Positions 53,586 to 62,601 of a stretch of 64,000 nucleotides of DNA are shown piece by piece. Every line of letters begins with the position of its first letter. The stretch's first letter is position 1. Source of the stretch: Bin80 sp965219915 (lineage in GTDB: Bacteria; Bacteroidota; Rhodothermia; Rhodothermales; Bin80); NCBI GenBank assembly GCA_965219915.1, contig OZ244794.1:1116001-1180000 (forward strand), given 5' to 3'. The notes below the pieces were generated by a model. It did not search any database and was not told where the DNA came from. It was given only the letters and a program-made list of their open reading frames with translations. The position numbers and the translations under genes are program-made.

Positions 53586-54322
53586 GAATCTGTAAAAGGG
53601 TTTCCGTATGCTCCAAGGCCAAATAAAGCGAAGTCGTAGCGGGCGGGATCGTTCCTGTCAAGTTTGCGGCAAGCCTCTGTCAACTCGATGGCTGCCTTCC
53701 AGTCATTCGTTTTTCGGTTTAATAACCCGAGAGGACGCGCCTGACGCCCAGAGTGAATATCAAGGGGCAACACGAGTTGTCGTGGAGAAATTGATTTCCA
53801 TAGCCCTAAATCTACGGGCCCCGAGCGAACCATCCAGCGCAGGTACAGCGAGAGACGTTTGCATGCGCTCTTCCGGCTCGGGCGTGCAAGGTGTTTCTGG
53901 AGCCGGGGCGATGTATTCGGGCGGACGGTCATCATACGCAAACTGAATCGCTCAATTGCTTCACCAGTGTCAGGTTCGGAGGGTTGGCCGCCAAAAATAT
54001 TTTCGACATTGCCGAACTGGTTAATCAAAAGGCTCAGGTTGTGCGTGAACTCAATGCAGTCCTCCGGTTGAAATGTGCGATGTACGAAAGTAGAGAGCTG
54101 AATCCCGTCACGCAGGGGATTGAATCCAGCTACAAAACTCCAGGGACTGAATTGCATTCGAGTGCACAGATCCTCAAGCTTTGCCAGCATGATTGCACGA
54201 GATCCCCATGCCAAAGTAGCGGCATAAAGTCCAATAATCTCTTGGTCGCGCCGGTCTGTGAAGGCATGGCACAGGCTTACAGGGTCATCGTTGATGAAAT
54301 CTGGTTGCTCAAAGTGCGCCAC
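53582..54322 (-). CDS. DUF2400 (TIGR02757) family protein
   Basis: 246 residues as read from GTG 54320-54322. Family landmarks: 'DDPVSLCHAFTDRRDQEIIGLYAATLAWGSRAIMLAKL', 'RLSLYLRWMVRSGPVDLGLWKSISPRQLVLPLDIHSGRQARPLGLLNRKTNDWKAAIELTEACRKLDRNDPARYDFALFGLG' in pattern (helical repeat ending PARYDFAL.G.G). Function is not known. The conserved N-terminal helix (like KSRLDSLVAHFEQPDFI) extends about five codons or more upstream of the GTG, where no ATG/GTG/TTG occurs before the stop near 54415, so the real start may be an unusual codon such as CTG (54332-54334 or 54362-54364). Confidence 0.8.
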   Translation of the reverse strand: MAHFEQPDFINDDPVSLCHAFTDRRDQEIIGLYAATLAWGSRAIMLAKLEDLCTRMQFSPWSFVAGFNPLRDGIQLSTFVHRTFQPEDCIEFTHNLSLLINQFGNVENIFGGQPSEPDTGEAIERFSLRMMTVRPNTSPRLQKHLARPSRKSACKRLSLYLRWMVRSGPVDLGLWKSISPRQLVLPLDIHSGRQARPLGLLNRKTNDWKAAIELTEACRKLDRNDPARYDFALFGLGAYGNPFTDS

Positions 54323-55078
54323 CAGGCTGTCCAGACGGGATTTGTCGACGAGGCAAGTTGACAGTCGTTCTTCTCGTTTATGATTGCGGGTTCCTACCAG
54401 ACTAGTTTAACACGCGGAATTGTAAATAGTCCTATTGCTCTCGCTTACGTCCACTAAGGATTGCAAGAACGCTAGTCCGAGCCTGTCACGCACATCAATA
54501 ATAAAAAATACAGAACTATCCTAATCTCTTTCTGAGACTTTTTTTCGGGATCAGGAGACGGTGAGAAAGCAGTTAAATGCAACCTACAATCAGGAGACCT
54601 ACGACAAGGCAAAAGCAGGCCTGACGTCGATCTGTGGACAATTGCAGCAGAAGGTCAACAGAAGGCAGTCGTAGCCTGATAGAAGGCATGGAGGAGACCC
54701 TAACACTGCATCGAATTTAAGGCAATGGTAGCCAGTCGCCTTCCCCGCAACATGATGCTGTGGGGGTAACCTCAGTTGGAGGGGGATGTACAAGAGTCAA
54801 TACGGCGTGTTGTCTGCAGCGTTCCACCTCACGTGTATGGGCTACCTCCACCGCCCCCAGTTGCAAACGCTCCAAGATGCGACTTGGCCTGGACTTGTAG
54901 GGCCTGAAGATGGCGGCGAACCAGCGGTGAGGTTGATTCGTGGAACGCCATTGTTATACGTCGCGCGTGTGGTGGGATATCACAGCGGTGTAGTAGGCGC
55001 TACGTCAAGGGGAATTTCATAGCTGGATTGGGTCTGTGACACGAGACGCTCTACTATCTCTGCCCAGCCCGTTTTGAA
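54323..55078. other. gene-free stretch
   Basis: 756 bp between the DUF2400 gene and the second propeller gene. Only short frames (for example 54786-55022) with no recognised features. No RNA gene or strong hairpin seen. Promoter for the minus-strand DUF2400 operon should lie in its left part. Confidence 0.4.
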
Positions 55079-56206
55079 TCAATCTCGTTTGGGCTTGTGT
55101 ATGACGACTTGCGGAAACGGGGAGTTGGTCGTAGAGAACACGTAGCCCGAATCAATACCTTGCACTACGCCCTGCGCAATCCCCAAGTACGTTCCTTCAC
55201 CTGTCCGGGCATCAATCTTGAACAAGTGGCCGTGGGCTGGACTATTGTCGAAGCCCTTCTTTTCGAATGTCAAGTATTGCACATAGAAGTCGCCCGCAGG
55301 ATCGGTAAAGATGGACCGAAGCCAGCTCTGGCCTGGCTCGGGTGGACGCCAGTTCCAAGCCCGAGGAGAATACTCCGCCATACGGACCGGATCAAAGTCA
55401 GCCAGTTTTACTTGCCACGCCATCTCGCCATCCTCCCTATACCCGGTCACCACGGGCGCATTGAGCCGATTCAGGGCCACGATGCCGTGCGCTTCGCTGC
55501 AGGCAATAAGTCCATTCCGCGAGAACCTTTGTGCAAAATACTGGCGTGGCGACTTGTAGTACTCCAGAAACGATGCCACGCGCTCACCGCCATAGGTGAA
55601 CTTGTGCAGCACACCCTCGTTTCCTGGGTTGTACCCATAGACCCAGAAGTGCCCATTCATCGCACAACCGTTGTGGGCGATCAATCCTGTATAGAAGCTC
55701 CCCTTTGCCGTGACGGTGGACTCCCCTTGAAGCTCAAAGGCCGTGACAAATTTGCCAAAAGACCCGAGCACGAATACTGAACTTCCCTTGTCCACGACGG
55801 AAATGTTGTCTGGCTCGTCACGGAACTCTCCTGGACCCTCGCCGGACCCGCCGAACGTGGTGAGCAGGATTCCATCATAGTCATACATACGGACCTCGAC
55901 GTTTCCGGCGTCTACTACCAGCACGGTTCCATTGCCCGTCAGCGCTAGGGTAGCGATTTCGCCAAACATTTCGTGGTACTCGCCATCAGCCACGCCGATG
56001 GTAATCTTCTCGTGACTGGTTTCGTCCATGAAGGTCACATTGGGGTCCTCTTCCAAAATAAAGCGCGGATCGGTCACCTCCGGAATATTCTCTGCCGTAG
56101 GATGCAACTCCACGAGCCTTAACTGCTGTCCACTTGCGTTAGCAACGCCGGGCGTGGAAAGCACCAAGCCCGCCAGAGCCAAGCTTACTTGTAAAATTCT
56201 ATTCAT
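55079..56206 (-). CDS. secreted 6-bladed beta-propeller protein (second copy)
   Basis: 375 residues from ATG 56204-56206 because it gives a signal peptide (MNRILQVSLALAGLVLSTPGVANASG); the frame is open to 56392 but that part lies over the remains of the upstream gene. Blade pattern 'IATLALTGNGTVLVVDAGNVEVRMYDYDGILLTTFGGSGEGPGEFRDE' matches BF-type propellers, with further blades to the end. Not closely similar to the copy at 47.6 kb beyond the blade pattern. Surface or periplasmic binding role inferred from fold only. Confidence 0.72.
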   Translation of the reverse strand: MNRILQVSLALAGLVLSTPGVANASGQQLRLVELHPTAENIPEVTDPRFILEEDPNVTFMDETSHEKITIGVADGEYHEMFGEIATLALTGNGTVLVVDAGNVEVRMYDYDGILLTTFGGSGEGPGEFRDEPDNISVVDKGSSVFVLGSFGKFVTAFELQGESTVTAKGSFYTGLIAHNGCAMNGHFWVYGYNPGNEGVLHKFTYGGERVASFLEYYKSPRQYFAQRFSRNGLIACSEAHGIVALNRLNAPVVTGYREDGEMAWQVKLADFDPVRMAEYSPRAWNWRPPEPGQSWLRSIFTDPAGDFYVQYLTFEKKGFDNSPAHGHLFKIDARTGEGTYLGIAQGVVQGIDSGYVFSTTNSPFPQVVIHKPKRD

Positions 56207-56339
56207 AGGGCATGCAGTCAGTCTGACCCCATTCTTGGCTCGAAGCCAATTGGATGGCACGTGACGCCGGTGGCTTTTGGTGAATAGGCGCACGACGACG
56301 TGAATGATTGCTAGCATGTGCCGAAATGCCCGGACGCTT

Positions 56340-57131
56340 CTAGTCATAAATTTGGGAATTATATGCATGCTTTGTATGCGCAGCTGCGACAATGGATTCG
56401 TCCACCAGCCTGAAATTGGGCGAATAGATGTGAGGTGTAAAGCCGAGCCGGTCTACCACTGAAGCCATATCACGGTCTGTTCCTTCCAGTAGCGCAAGCT
56501 TCCACGCCTAACCGATGCGGCGGGCAGCCTGAAGCGACCGAATATCAAAAGATTGGATGACGACACGATCCATAATGTCTGCTGCTACGACAACCTCATG
56601 CACCAGACGCACAAATTCCTCTGGCGGCGGCGTAAACACGCCATCCCATTCTGCCCGCGATTTAAGTTCGATGTTGTAGCGCATCGGCTCTCTGCGCGCG
56701 TCAGCTACATACTCCTCTACGATGCTGATGACCTCCGACAGTCTCGGCTTTACTGCTGGCTGCTTTTCCTGATACGGGAAGCCTGGATGCCCTCGGCTGC
56801 CGCAATCGTAACGGGCCACGGTTTCGTAATCCATTTCGAATATGTTGTGATCTTTGCCACGGATGATGGCCCGCCCCTCCGTGTCTCTACATATGGTTGC
56901 GGACATCCAGGGCTCATGTGAAGCCACGACGGTAGAATCCCCCGCAATTACAACATCTATCTCTAGCGTCGTCACCCCGAGATCTACGCCACGCAGGAAC
57001 CCGGCCATTGCGTTTTCCGGCAACAGTCCGCGAGCACCACGATGCCCCTGAATGTCAAAGGACGGCTGGGACTGACCTACAGCAATCTGGACCGCCATCG
57101 AGAGCAGGAAAAGGATAACCATCGCATGCAT
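56340..57131 (-). pseudogene. glycerophosphodiester phosphodiesterase gene interrupted by TAG
   Basis: The frame starts MHAMVILFLLSMAVQIAVGQ (signal peptide) and continues as GDPD: 'DIQGHRGARGLLPENAMAGF' (HRGxxxxxPENT-type), 'LEIDVVIAGDSTVVASHEP' (ExDV, HDP-like), 'YNIELKSRAEW' and 'VIQSFDIRSLQAARRIG'. A TAG at 56508-56510 then ends the 207-residue product. The same frame goes on with family sequence ('LALLEGTDRDMASVVDRLGFTPHIYSPNFRLVDESIVAAAH' in pattern) to a second stop at 56340-56342, still short of the usual C terminus. So one nonsense codon plus a lost tail. glpD follows upstream, fitting a former glycerol-phosphate pathway; a sequencing error would explain the TAG but not the short tail. 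Confidence 0.68.
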
Positions 57132-57540
57132 ATTTGATCCAGAATATCAACACCGCAGCACGCCGTATGGATTCTAAGCAATTCAAGCCGCAAGGGCTGA
57201 GTTCACCTGATAGCCTTCTCTCCATCCTGTAGCCGAATTGCATTCTGGGCCACTCTTGACGATGCGAACTCAGCTCTGTGCCTTACACCCCGCACATGCG
57301 GGGGCGTAACGCAAACGAACCTGAGGGGAGCCTCCGCCCGTACGGGCTCCCCGTTGCATTTGGCGAAATATTCGGACACGCTGCCAAGTTGGATTGTAGC
57401 GGACTCAGATCCATGCTGTGCATGTGGCATTTGCTATCCGAACGAGATATATCGAATCTGCCGCTCATTGATCCTCTGCCTGTTGGAGATTGTTGCCCGG
57501 CGGGATGGACTCCAGATGTTGCTCAACCAAAAACGGCAGG
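57132..57540. other. intergenic stretch with GC-rich hairpin
   Basis: 409 bp between glpD and the broken phosphodiesterase gene. GGGGAGCC (57325-57332) pairs with GGCTCCCC (57345-57352), with CCCGTACGGG inside the loop side. There is no T-run, so it is not a standard terminator; it could still slow transcription leaving glpD. The promoter of the phosphodiesterase gene should lie to its left. Confidence 0.4.
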
Positions 57541-59112
57541 CTACGCTCCATAGGGTGCGGGTACACAGGCTGCCGCCTGCCGCTTGATAGCGTCAATTTG
57601 AGCCTCAACCCAGGCTTGGTCACGCTCCAATTCCTGCGCCATGATTTGGGCGACGACCGGTGCGCACTCAAGGGCCGCTTTACGGTGCAAAATCAGCACG
57701 GGCATACGGCGCACCAACACATCACTGACTGTGCGAGCCATTTCGCACCGGACCGCCCAGTAAACTTCACCTTTGAGATAAGGCAATTCCGGATGAAGGG
57801 GGACCTGCCCGCCTTCAACATTACCTATCATATCCTTGACAAAGGGCCGGTCTGAGCCGTACCGTTGTAGAGTCTCCCCATCATCAGTGGGGGCCTGCCA
57901 TCCATGCAGCGGAAGATTGGCCGTGATGCACGGACGAACCTCAAGCCCGCCGACCTGGGCCGCCGTATTGATGGCGGCTTCAGCCATCTTGCGATAGGTG
58001 GTCCACTTCCCGCCAGCAACGGTGATCAGACCTGACTTTGCAATTCGGACGACATGATCCCTTGAAATGGCCGCCGTGTCCTGTTCGTCTCTCTCCTGGA
58101 CCAAGGGCCGCAGTCCGGCAAAGGCACCCTGCACATCTGACGGCTTAATTCGATGCTCGAGATATCTGGCCGCATGATTTATCAGGTATTCAATTTCGGA
58201 TAGGCTGGGAAATGGCTCCAACACTGTCTCTGGAACCGGAGTATCGGTAGTGCCCAAGAGCACCCGCCCTTGCCAAGGCACTGCGAAGAGTACGCGCCCG
58301 TCTGTAGTCTTGGGGATAAGGAGCGCGTGCCGCGAAGGGAATAAAGACCGGTCTATGACCAAGTGTATTCCTTGACTTGGACGCACCAAAGTGGGGATTT
58401 CCGGACTGTCCATTCTCCGGATCGCGTCTACGTAAACTCCTGTTGCATTTACGACCGTATGACCGGACACGCGAATTTCCGTGCCGGATTCCAGATCCCT
58501 GGCAATTACGCCGGTAACCTTTCCGTTCGCCTTAAGGAGGCCCGCGACGCGGACCTGATTCAAGACTGCGGCTCCGTGCGTGACCGCAGTACGAGCCAGA
58601 GCCACTGCCAAGCGGGCATCATCAAACTGCCCATCATGATAAGCCACGCTGCCGCGCAGACCTGATGATTCAATACCCGGAAGATCATTTAGCGTGCGTG
58701 CCCGCGAAACCAGGTGTGACTTCCCAAGTGTTTGCCGGCCGGCCAATAGGTCATATGCCTTAAGTCCCATACCGTAAAATGCCGTCTCCCACCTGGAATA
58801 GGCCGGAAGAATGAACTTCAGGTTGTGCACAAGATGCGGCGCATTCCGGAAGAGCCGACTGCGCTCCCGTAAAGCCTCGCGAACAAGTGACAGATTGCCC
58901 TGCCTCAGGTACCGGACGCCACCGTGGATCAGCTTCGTGCTGCGGCTTGAAGTCCCTGAAGCAAAATCGCTCTGCTCAAGCAGAACCGTTCGATACCCTC
59001 GAGAGGCAGCATCCACAGCCGCCCCAAGCCCGGTTGCACCCCCACCAATGATGATTACATCCCACAAACGATCATCGCTTCGGATTCTGTCAATGAATAA
59101 GTCACGCCGCAT
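57541..59112 (-). CDS. glpD: glycerol-3-phosphate dehydrogenase, FAD-dependent
   Basis: 523 residues, normal for GlpD. FAD-binding 'DVIIIGGGATGLGAAVDAASRG' at about 18-39, 'SSRSTKLIHGGVRYL' (substrate site signature) near 56-70, 'YHDGQFDDARLAVALA', 'VNATGVYVDAIR', 'GTTDTP' and 'GLITVAGGKWTTYRKMAE'. Oxidises sn-glycerol-3-phosphate to dihydroxyacetone phosphate, passing electrons to quinone at the inner membrane. Next to a glycerophosphodiesterase relic whose product would have been its substrate. 38 bp downstream of the SurA-like gene. Confidence 0.93.
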   Translation of the reverse strand: MRRDLFIDRIRSDDRLWDVIIIGGGATGLGAAVDAASRGYRTVLLEQSDFASGTSSRSTKLIHGGVRYLRQGNLSLVREALRERSRLFRNAPHLVHNLKFILPAYSRWETAFYGMGLKAYDLLAGRQTLGKSHLVSRARTLNDLPGIESSGLRGSVAYHDGQFDDARLAVALARTAVTHGAAVLNQVRVAGLLKANGKVTGVIARDLESGTEIRVSGHTVVNATGVYVDAIRRMDSPEIPTLVRPSQGIHLVIDRSLFPSRHALLIPKTTDGRVLFAVPWQGRVLLGTTDTPVPETVLEPFPSLSEIEYLINHAARYLEHRIKPSDVQGAFAGLRPLVQERDEQDTAAISRDHVVRIAKSGLITVAGGKWTTYRKMAEAAINTAAQVGGLEVRPCITANLPLHGWQAPTDDGETLQRYGSDRPFVKDMIGNVEGGQVPLHPELPYLKGEVYWAVRCEMARTVSDVLVRRMPVLILHRKAALECAPVVAQIMAQELERDQAWVEAQIDAIKRQAAACVPAPYGA

Positions 59113-59150
59113 GGATTCCTTCTGACGCTGAAGCCGACCCGCAATTCGGG

Positions 59151-60530
59151 CTACCAGTCGGGGTCAAGTACCGGAAAGGCCGGACGCAAGGTATGTCCTT
59201 TCAGAACTGTAAGTCCTGCGCCGGTTGGCGACGACAGGGTTAGCGTGTCCAATACCGAATGGTTTATGGTCACAGGATAACGTTCCCGCAAGCGCAGGAC
59301 CGTTCCCGGTACGGATTCCCTGTTGCCTCCGAGCTCATCGCGCAGAGCACGATAAACCCATTTGTCCGTCCAGAGAGCCAACTCGTGCTGTACGGACGAA
59401 TCGCTGTCCAAACCCTCCTCGAGTGCCCGCCTTATGAAATAGTGGTCCCGAAGTGTGAGACCGATCGCGTCGTACAGGTCATTCTCAAAGGCCGATCGTG
59501 ATTGATGGCGCAAGGGATATCGTGCTGCCGGATAAGCTGCCAGAAATTCCCTTATCGTCCAGTCATCTCGGGTAGTCGTGATTAGGATTTCATCCAGCAT
59601 GACGCGGAGTGAGTCGGAAGCGTTGACATCCAGCAACGCGTCCAGGAGGTTGTGATGGGGTGGCAACTGTGGGTACAACTGCCAAAGCATTTCTCTCAGT
59701 GTTCGGTATGGGGCCGACTTCACGCGCACACCCAACGGCCGCATCATAGAGTCAATAAAGTCGCTTGCCCGCGACTTGGCTTTCCTATTGAATACTACCT
59801 GCTCCGCAGCACGACGCGCTTGGCCGGACGCTAATGCCGGCTCCCGGCGCACTTCCAATACTTCCAGCAGCAGGAACTGGCCACGAAAAGGGATCGGCGC
59901 TGATATTTCGCCCACTGGCAAATTGACGATGGCAGCCATCAGGTCCGGATGCAGATCGTGACTCTTGACAAGGCCACTTTCAAAGTCCGACGAGGACAGG
60001 CTATACTCATTCCTGGAAAGAAACGCTTTCGTTGCCGCCGCCAATCCCACCTCCTGCGCTTCGTCGCGCATGCGCTCGACCGCCATTCTAGATGTCGCGG
60101 GAAGATAACGCAGCCGAAACGAGGTGTGCTCCTCCTGTATGGCCATCATTATGTCCTGCTCTGTAACCGTAACGCTATCATTGACATAGCGCTGGAATAC
60201 CTGCCCGACCAACAATTCTTCGCGCAGATCCCTGATTAACTGCCTGACTCCCGAGTGATTCAATAGTCCTCGCCGTACTCCCTCCTGCGCTAACAGTTTT
60301 TCATCAATCATGCGGTTGAGGTACGCCAGTCTGGTGTTGCCGTTGCGGTACAGGTGGGGGTAACCAAATTCGAAATTCAGCACGTAATCTCTGGCATAGA
60401 TTGGCTCACCATCTACCGTTGCGACTGCAACTCGGTTTTCGCCGAAGCCGGCAGGGGCATCAAGACCGCAACCGGTACTCAAAGCTGCATACATTACCAG
60501 AACCAGTCCAGCTTGTGCACATCCACGCAT
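59151..60530 (-). CDS. SurA/PrsA-like parvulin-type chaperone lipoprotein
   Basis: 459 residues with signal ending STGC (Cys 21 as lipid site). N-terminal 'VATVDGEPIYARDYVLNFEF' and 'NRMIDEKLLAQEGVRRGLL' are the start helices of SurA/PpiC chaperones. The parvulin part (about 130-225) is weak: 'SFRLRYLPA...', 'VNLPVGEISAPIPFRGQFLLLEVLEVR' (the closing strand pattern of PPIases), without clear catalytic Cys/His. Likely a periplasmic folding factor, possibly without isomerase activity. 3 bp after the T9SS cargo gene, suggesting it helps that protein fold or reach the outer membrane. Confidence 0.75.
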   Translation of the reverse strand: MRGCAQAGLVLVMYAALSTGCGLDAPAGFGENRVAVATVDGEPIYARDYVLNFEFGYPHLYRNGNTRLAYLNRMIDEKLLAQEGVRRGLLNHSGVRQLIRDLREELLVGQVFQRYVNDSVTVTEQDIMMAIQEEHTSFRLRYLPATSRMAVERMRDEAQEVGLAAATKAFLSRNEYSLSSSDFESGLVKSHDLHPDLMAAIVNLPVGEISAPIPFRGQFLLLEVLEVRREPALASGQARRAAEQVVFNRKAKSRASDFIDSMMRPLGVRVKSAPYRTLREMLWQLYPQLPPHHNLLDALLDVNASDSLRVMLDEILITTTRDDWTIREFLAAYPAARYPLRHQSRSAFENDLYDAIGLTLRDHYFIRRALEEGLDSDSSVQHELALWTDKWVYRALRDELGGNRESVPGTVLRLRERYPVTINHSVLDTLTLSSPTGAGLTVLKGHTLRPAFPVLDPDW

Positions 60531-60533
60531 CTG

Positions 60534-62510
60534 CTATCGAACCAGGACAATGGATTGTCTACCCCGGCGCCCACCCGCATCAATAACCACGAAATAAGTG
60601 CCGGCCGCCAGGTCTTTGACGCCCATCGTCACGCGCGAATTGCCTGGCTGTTGCATCGGATATATGGCATCCATAGCCTGCCGGCCCAAAAGGTCAAATA
60701 GCTGAATTCTCACCGGAGAACGCTTATCCAGCACATAGGTAATTTCCAGCTGATCCGCCGCCGGAATTGGGAAAACCTGCACGGCCATTTCTGAAGACAT
60801 GGGCGGGGTAACCGGAGGTCCTGACACACTTACCAGAAGGTCAGATATATTCACCCCGTATACAAAGGGATAAAACGTAGACCACCTGGCTGTACGTTGA
60901 TAATAGTCCGTACCGGATTCAGAATTCGTCCAGAGAGTCCCGTCCTCGGCGAAAGCCAGATCTTCAATTCCGTGCGGAAAGGTGATGCTGGCCTCCCAAG
61001 GGAATATCGCCCCCGGACGAAGGTCAGCACGCTTGAAGCGCAGCACTTCCGCTTCCCGGCTGTTGCGATTACGCGCCATAAAGACGTAGACTGTGCCGCC
61101 TGCGACATGAAAGTCAACCCCCTGAATCCGGCGCGGGATGGGATAGATGACAGGTGCGGCACCCGACAAAATTAGGCCGGCATCATCCAGCCCGTAGCCG
61201 TACAGGTAGGGTTGCTGTTGACTCGCGGTCCGATAGTCGCCGACCCACAGGGTATCCTTGAAGGATGAAACAAAGGACGCCTTGCTCAAGACTCGTTTCG
61301 TTCCACCTGCGTCCGGCATTAGATCAACATACTTGCCATCACCCGGGGCATATTTCGGAATAGGATAGCGCTCCAGGATACCCTCGGAAGCAACATACAG
61401 GGCTTCGCCAACGAGGGCGACTCCCCCTACATGAGCGGTAGCCAGCAGACCATTGAGTCGAAAGGTCCGGCGTACCCGCCCCCGAATAGCGTCAATTTCG
61501 ACTACAATGGACCGGCGGGTTTCCAGACGATTGGTGCGGGTTCGATGGTAGTAGGACACATATACGAGTTCCGCCCGCCCCGCCGCATTGCTCAAGACGG
61601 CCGTGCCCTGGGGGATGAAGGCGTCATTTACGTGGGGCAGAAAGAATTTCTGGACAATTGGTGTCGCATAGGCGTCTATCCGTTGATCCATGGGGAGATC
61701 AAACCCTTCCAGCCCATAGTCATGAAATGCGGGGAGGCCAAAATACGTGCTTCCGTCAAACGGCGGCACTGTGGTGAGATACAACGGATGGGCAACATAG
61801 TCGCGTACTACTGCGGCATACAGCAATCCCGTGATGGTGCCCTTGAGGTTGGGAGCGTCCTCCGGGCCGGTGGCTTCAGTGCCTACGAAGAACGGCCTGG
61901 AAATGACGTACGGTGTTGTAAGCGCCGCCGGGATAGACTCTTCTGCCTCCAGTTTTCCATCCCGGTAGATACTGAGCGTAAGGATATTGGAGAATGTGTA
62001 CTCGGCAGTGGCTGCAATCCACACATCCTGTCCCGTAAGGACCTCTTGCGTCCCCTTGACGCGGTAAGTTGTCCCGCCAATGCTGACTGCAAAGTATGGT
62101 ACATGGGAATCCAGTCCCAACGTAAATCCACCGAGCGATCCGATGCGATTGCTCAGTAGCGTCTGATGTGTGTCCGATTCAAACAGTCGTAGCCATACCT
62201 CGGCGGTTAGGCGCGGACCGGCAGGCTGGTTCAAGTCTTCCACTGGGCCGCCCCAAAGCGTAGACGACTCACCTTCAAATTCGGCTGCCCAAGCGGGCTC
62301 ATAGCCCCATCCCACCGGCCACCGCGCCGGGCGCTCATGCGGATCCAGAAACGGTCCGGCCTCCACACGATGTGGATGCATCGGTGAAGACAGCTCCACT
62401 GATCCAGGAAGATACCTGAATACCACACCTGCGACCGTGGTCTGGCCAACCGGCATCAGTGCCGCCATCGTGCAGAAAAAAAGCGTATTGCGCCAAGTCC
62501 CTACGTTCAT
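60534..62510 (-). CDS. secreted LamG-like protein with T9SS sorting domain
   Basis: 658 residues from ATG 62508-62510; the signal-like start MNVGTWRNTLFFCTMAALMP favours this over the longer frame to 62612, which would run into the terminator hairpin. A concanavalin A/LamG-type part at about 110-260 ('LTAEVWLRLFESDTHQTLLSNRIG', 'LTLSIYRDGKLEAEE'), then a probable beta-propeller (300-560), then 'VFPIPAADQLEITYVLDKRSPVRIQLFDLLGRQAMDAIYP...DLAAGTYFVVIDAGG' which is a T9SS type A sorting domain at the end. Exported to the surface or medium; ligand unknown. Confidence 0.75.
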   Translation of the reverse strand: MNVGTWRNTLFFCTMAALMPVGQTTVAGVVFRYLPGSVELSSPMHPHRVEAGPFLDPHERPARWPVGWGYEPAWAAEFEGESSTLWGGPVEDLNQPAGPRLTAEVWLRLFESDTHQTLLSNRIGSLGGFTLGLDSHVPYFAVSIGGTTYRVKGTQEVLTGQDVWIAATAEYTFSNILTLSIYRDGKLEAEESIPAALTTPYVISRPFFVGTEATGPEDAPNLKGTITGLLYAAVVRDYVAHPLYLTTVPPFDGSTYFGLPAFHDYGLEGFDLPMDQRIDAYATPIVQKFFLPHVNDAFIPQGTAVLSNAAGRAELVYVSYYHRTRTNRLETRRSIVVEIDAIRGRVRRTFRLNGLLATAHVGGVALVGEALYVASEGILERYPIPKYAPGDGKYVDLMPDAGGTKRVLSKASFVSSFKDTLWVGDYRTASQQQPYLYGYGLDDAGLILSGAAPVIYPIPRRIQGVDFHVAGGTVYVFMARNRNSREAEVLRFKRADLRPGAIFPWEASITFPHGIEDLAFAEDGTLWTNSESGTDYYQRTARWSTFYPFVYGVNISDLLVSVSGPPVTPPMSSEMAVQVFPIPAADQLEITYVLDKRSPVRIQLFDLLGRQAMDAIYPMQQPGNSRVTMGVKDLAAGTYFVVIDAGGRRGRQSIVLVR

Positions 62511-62552
62511 GCTTACACGAGTCAGGTAGCCACACCAAGCCAACACCAGTTG

Positions 62553-62593
62553 AAGAAAAATTACCAGCGGGCAGACCAGGTCCGCCCGCTGGT
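62553..62593 (-). terminator. intrinsic terminator after partial LamG gene
   Basis: On the minus strand ACCAGCGGGC pairs perfectly with GCCCGCTGGT (62584-62593 and 62563-62572, loop 11 nt), followed by AATTTTTCTT (62562-62553). It comes 8 bp after the stop of the partial T9SS cargo gene and 42 bp before the start of the next gene. Confidence 0.85.
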
Positions 62594-62601
62594 CTGATGG
62601 A

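Noticed and set aside
54786..55022. 78-codon plus-strand frame in the intergenic stretch
   Set aside because: No motif or start context; isolated.
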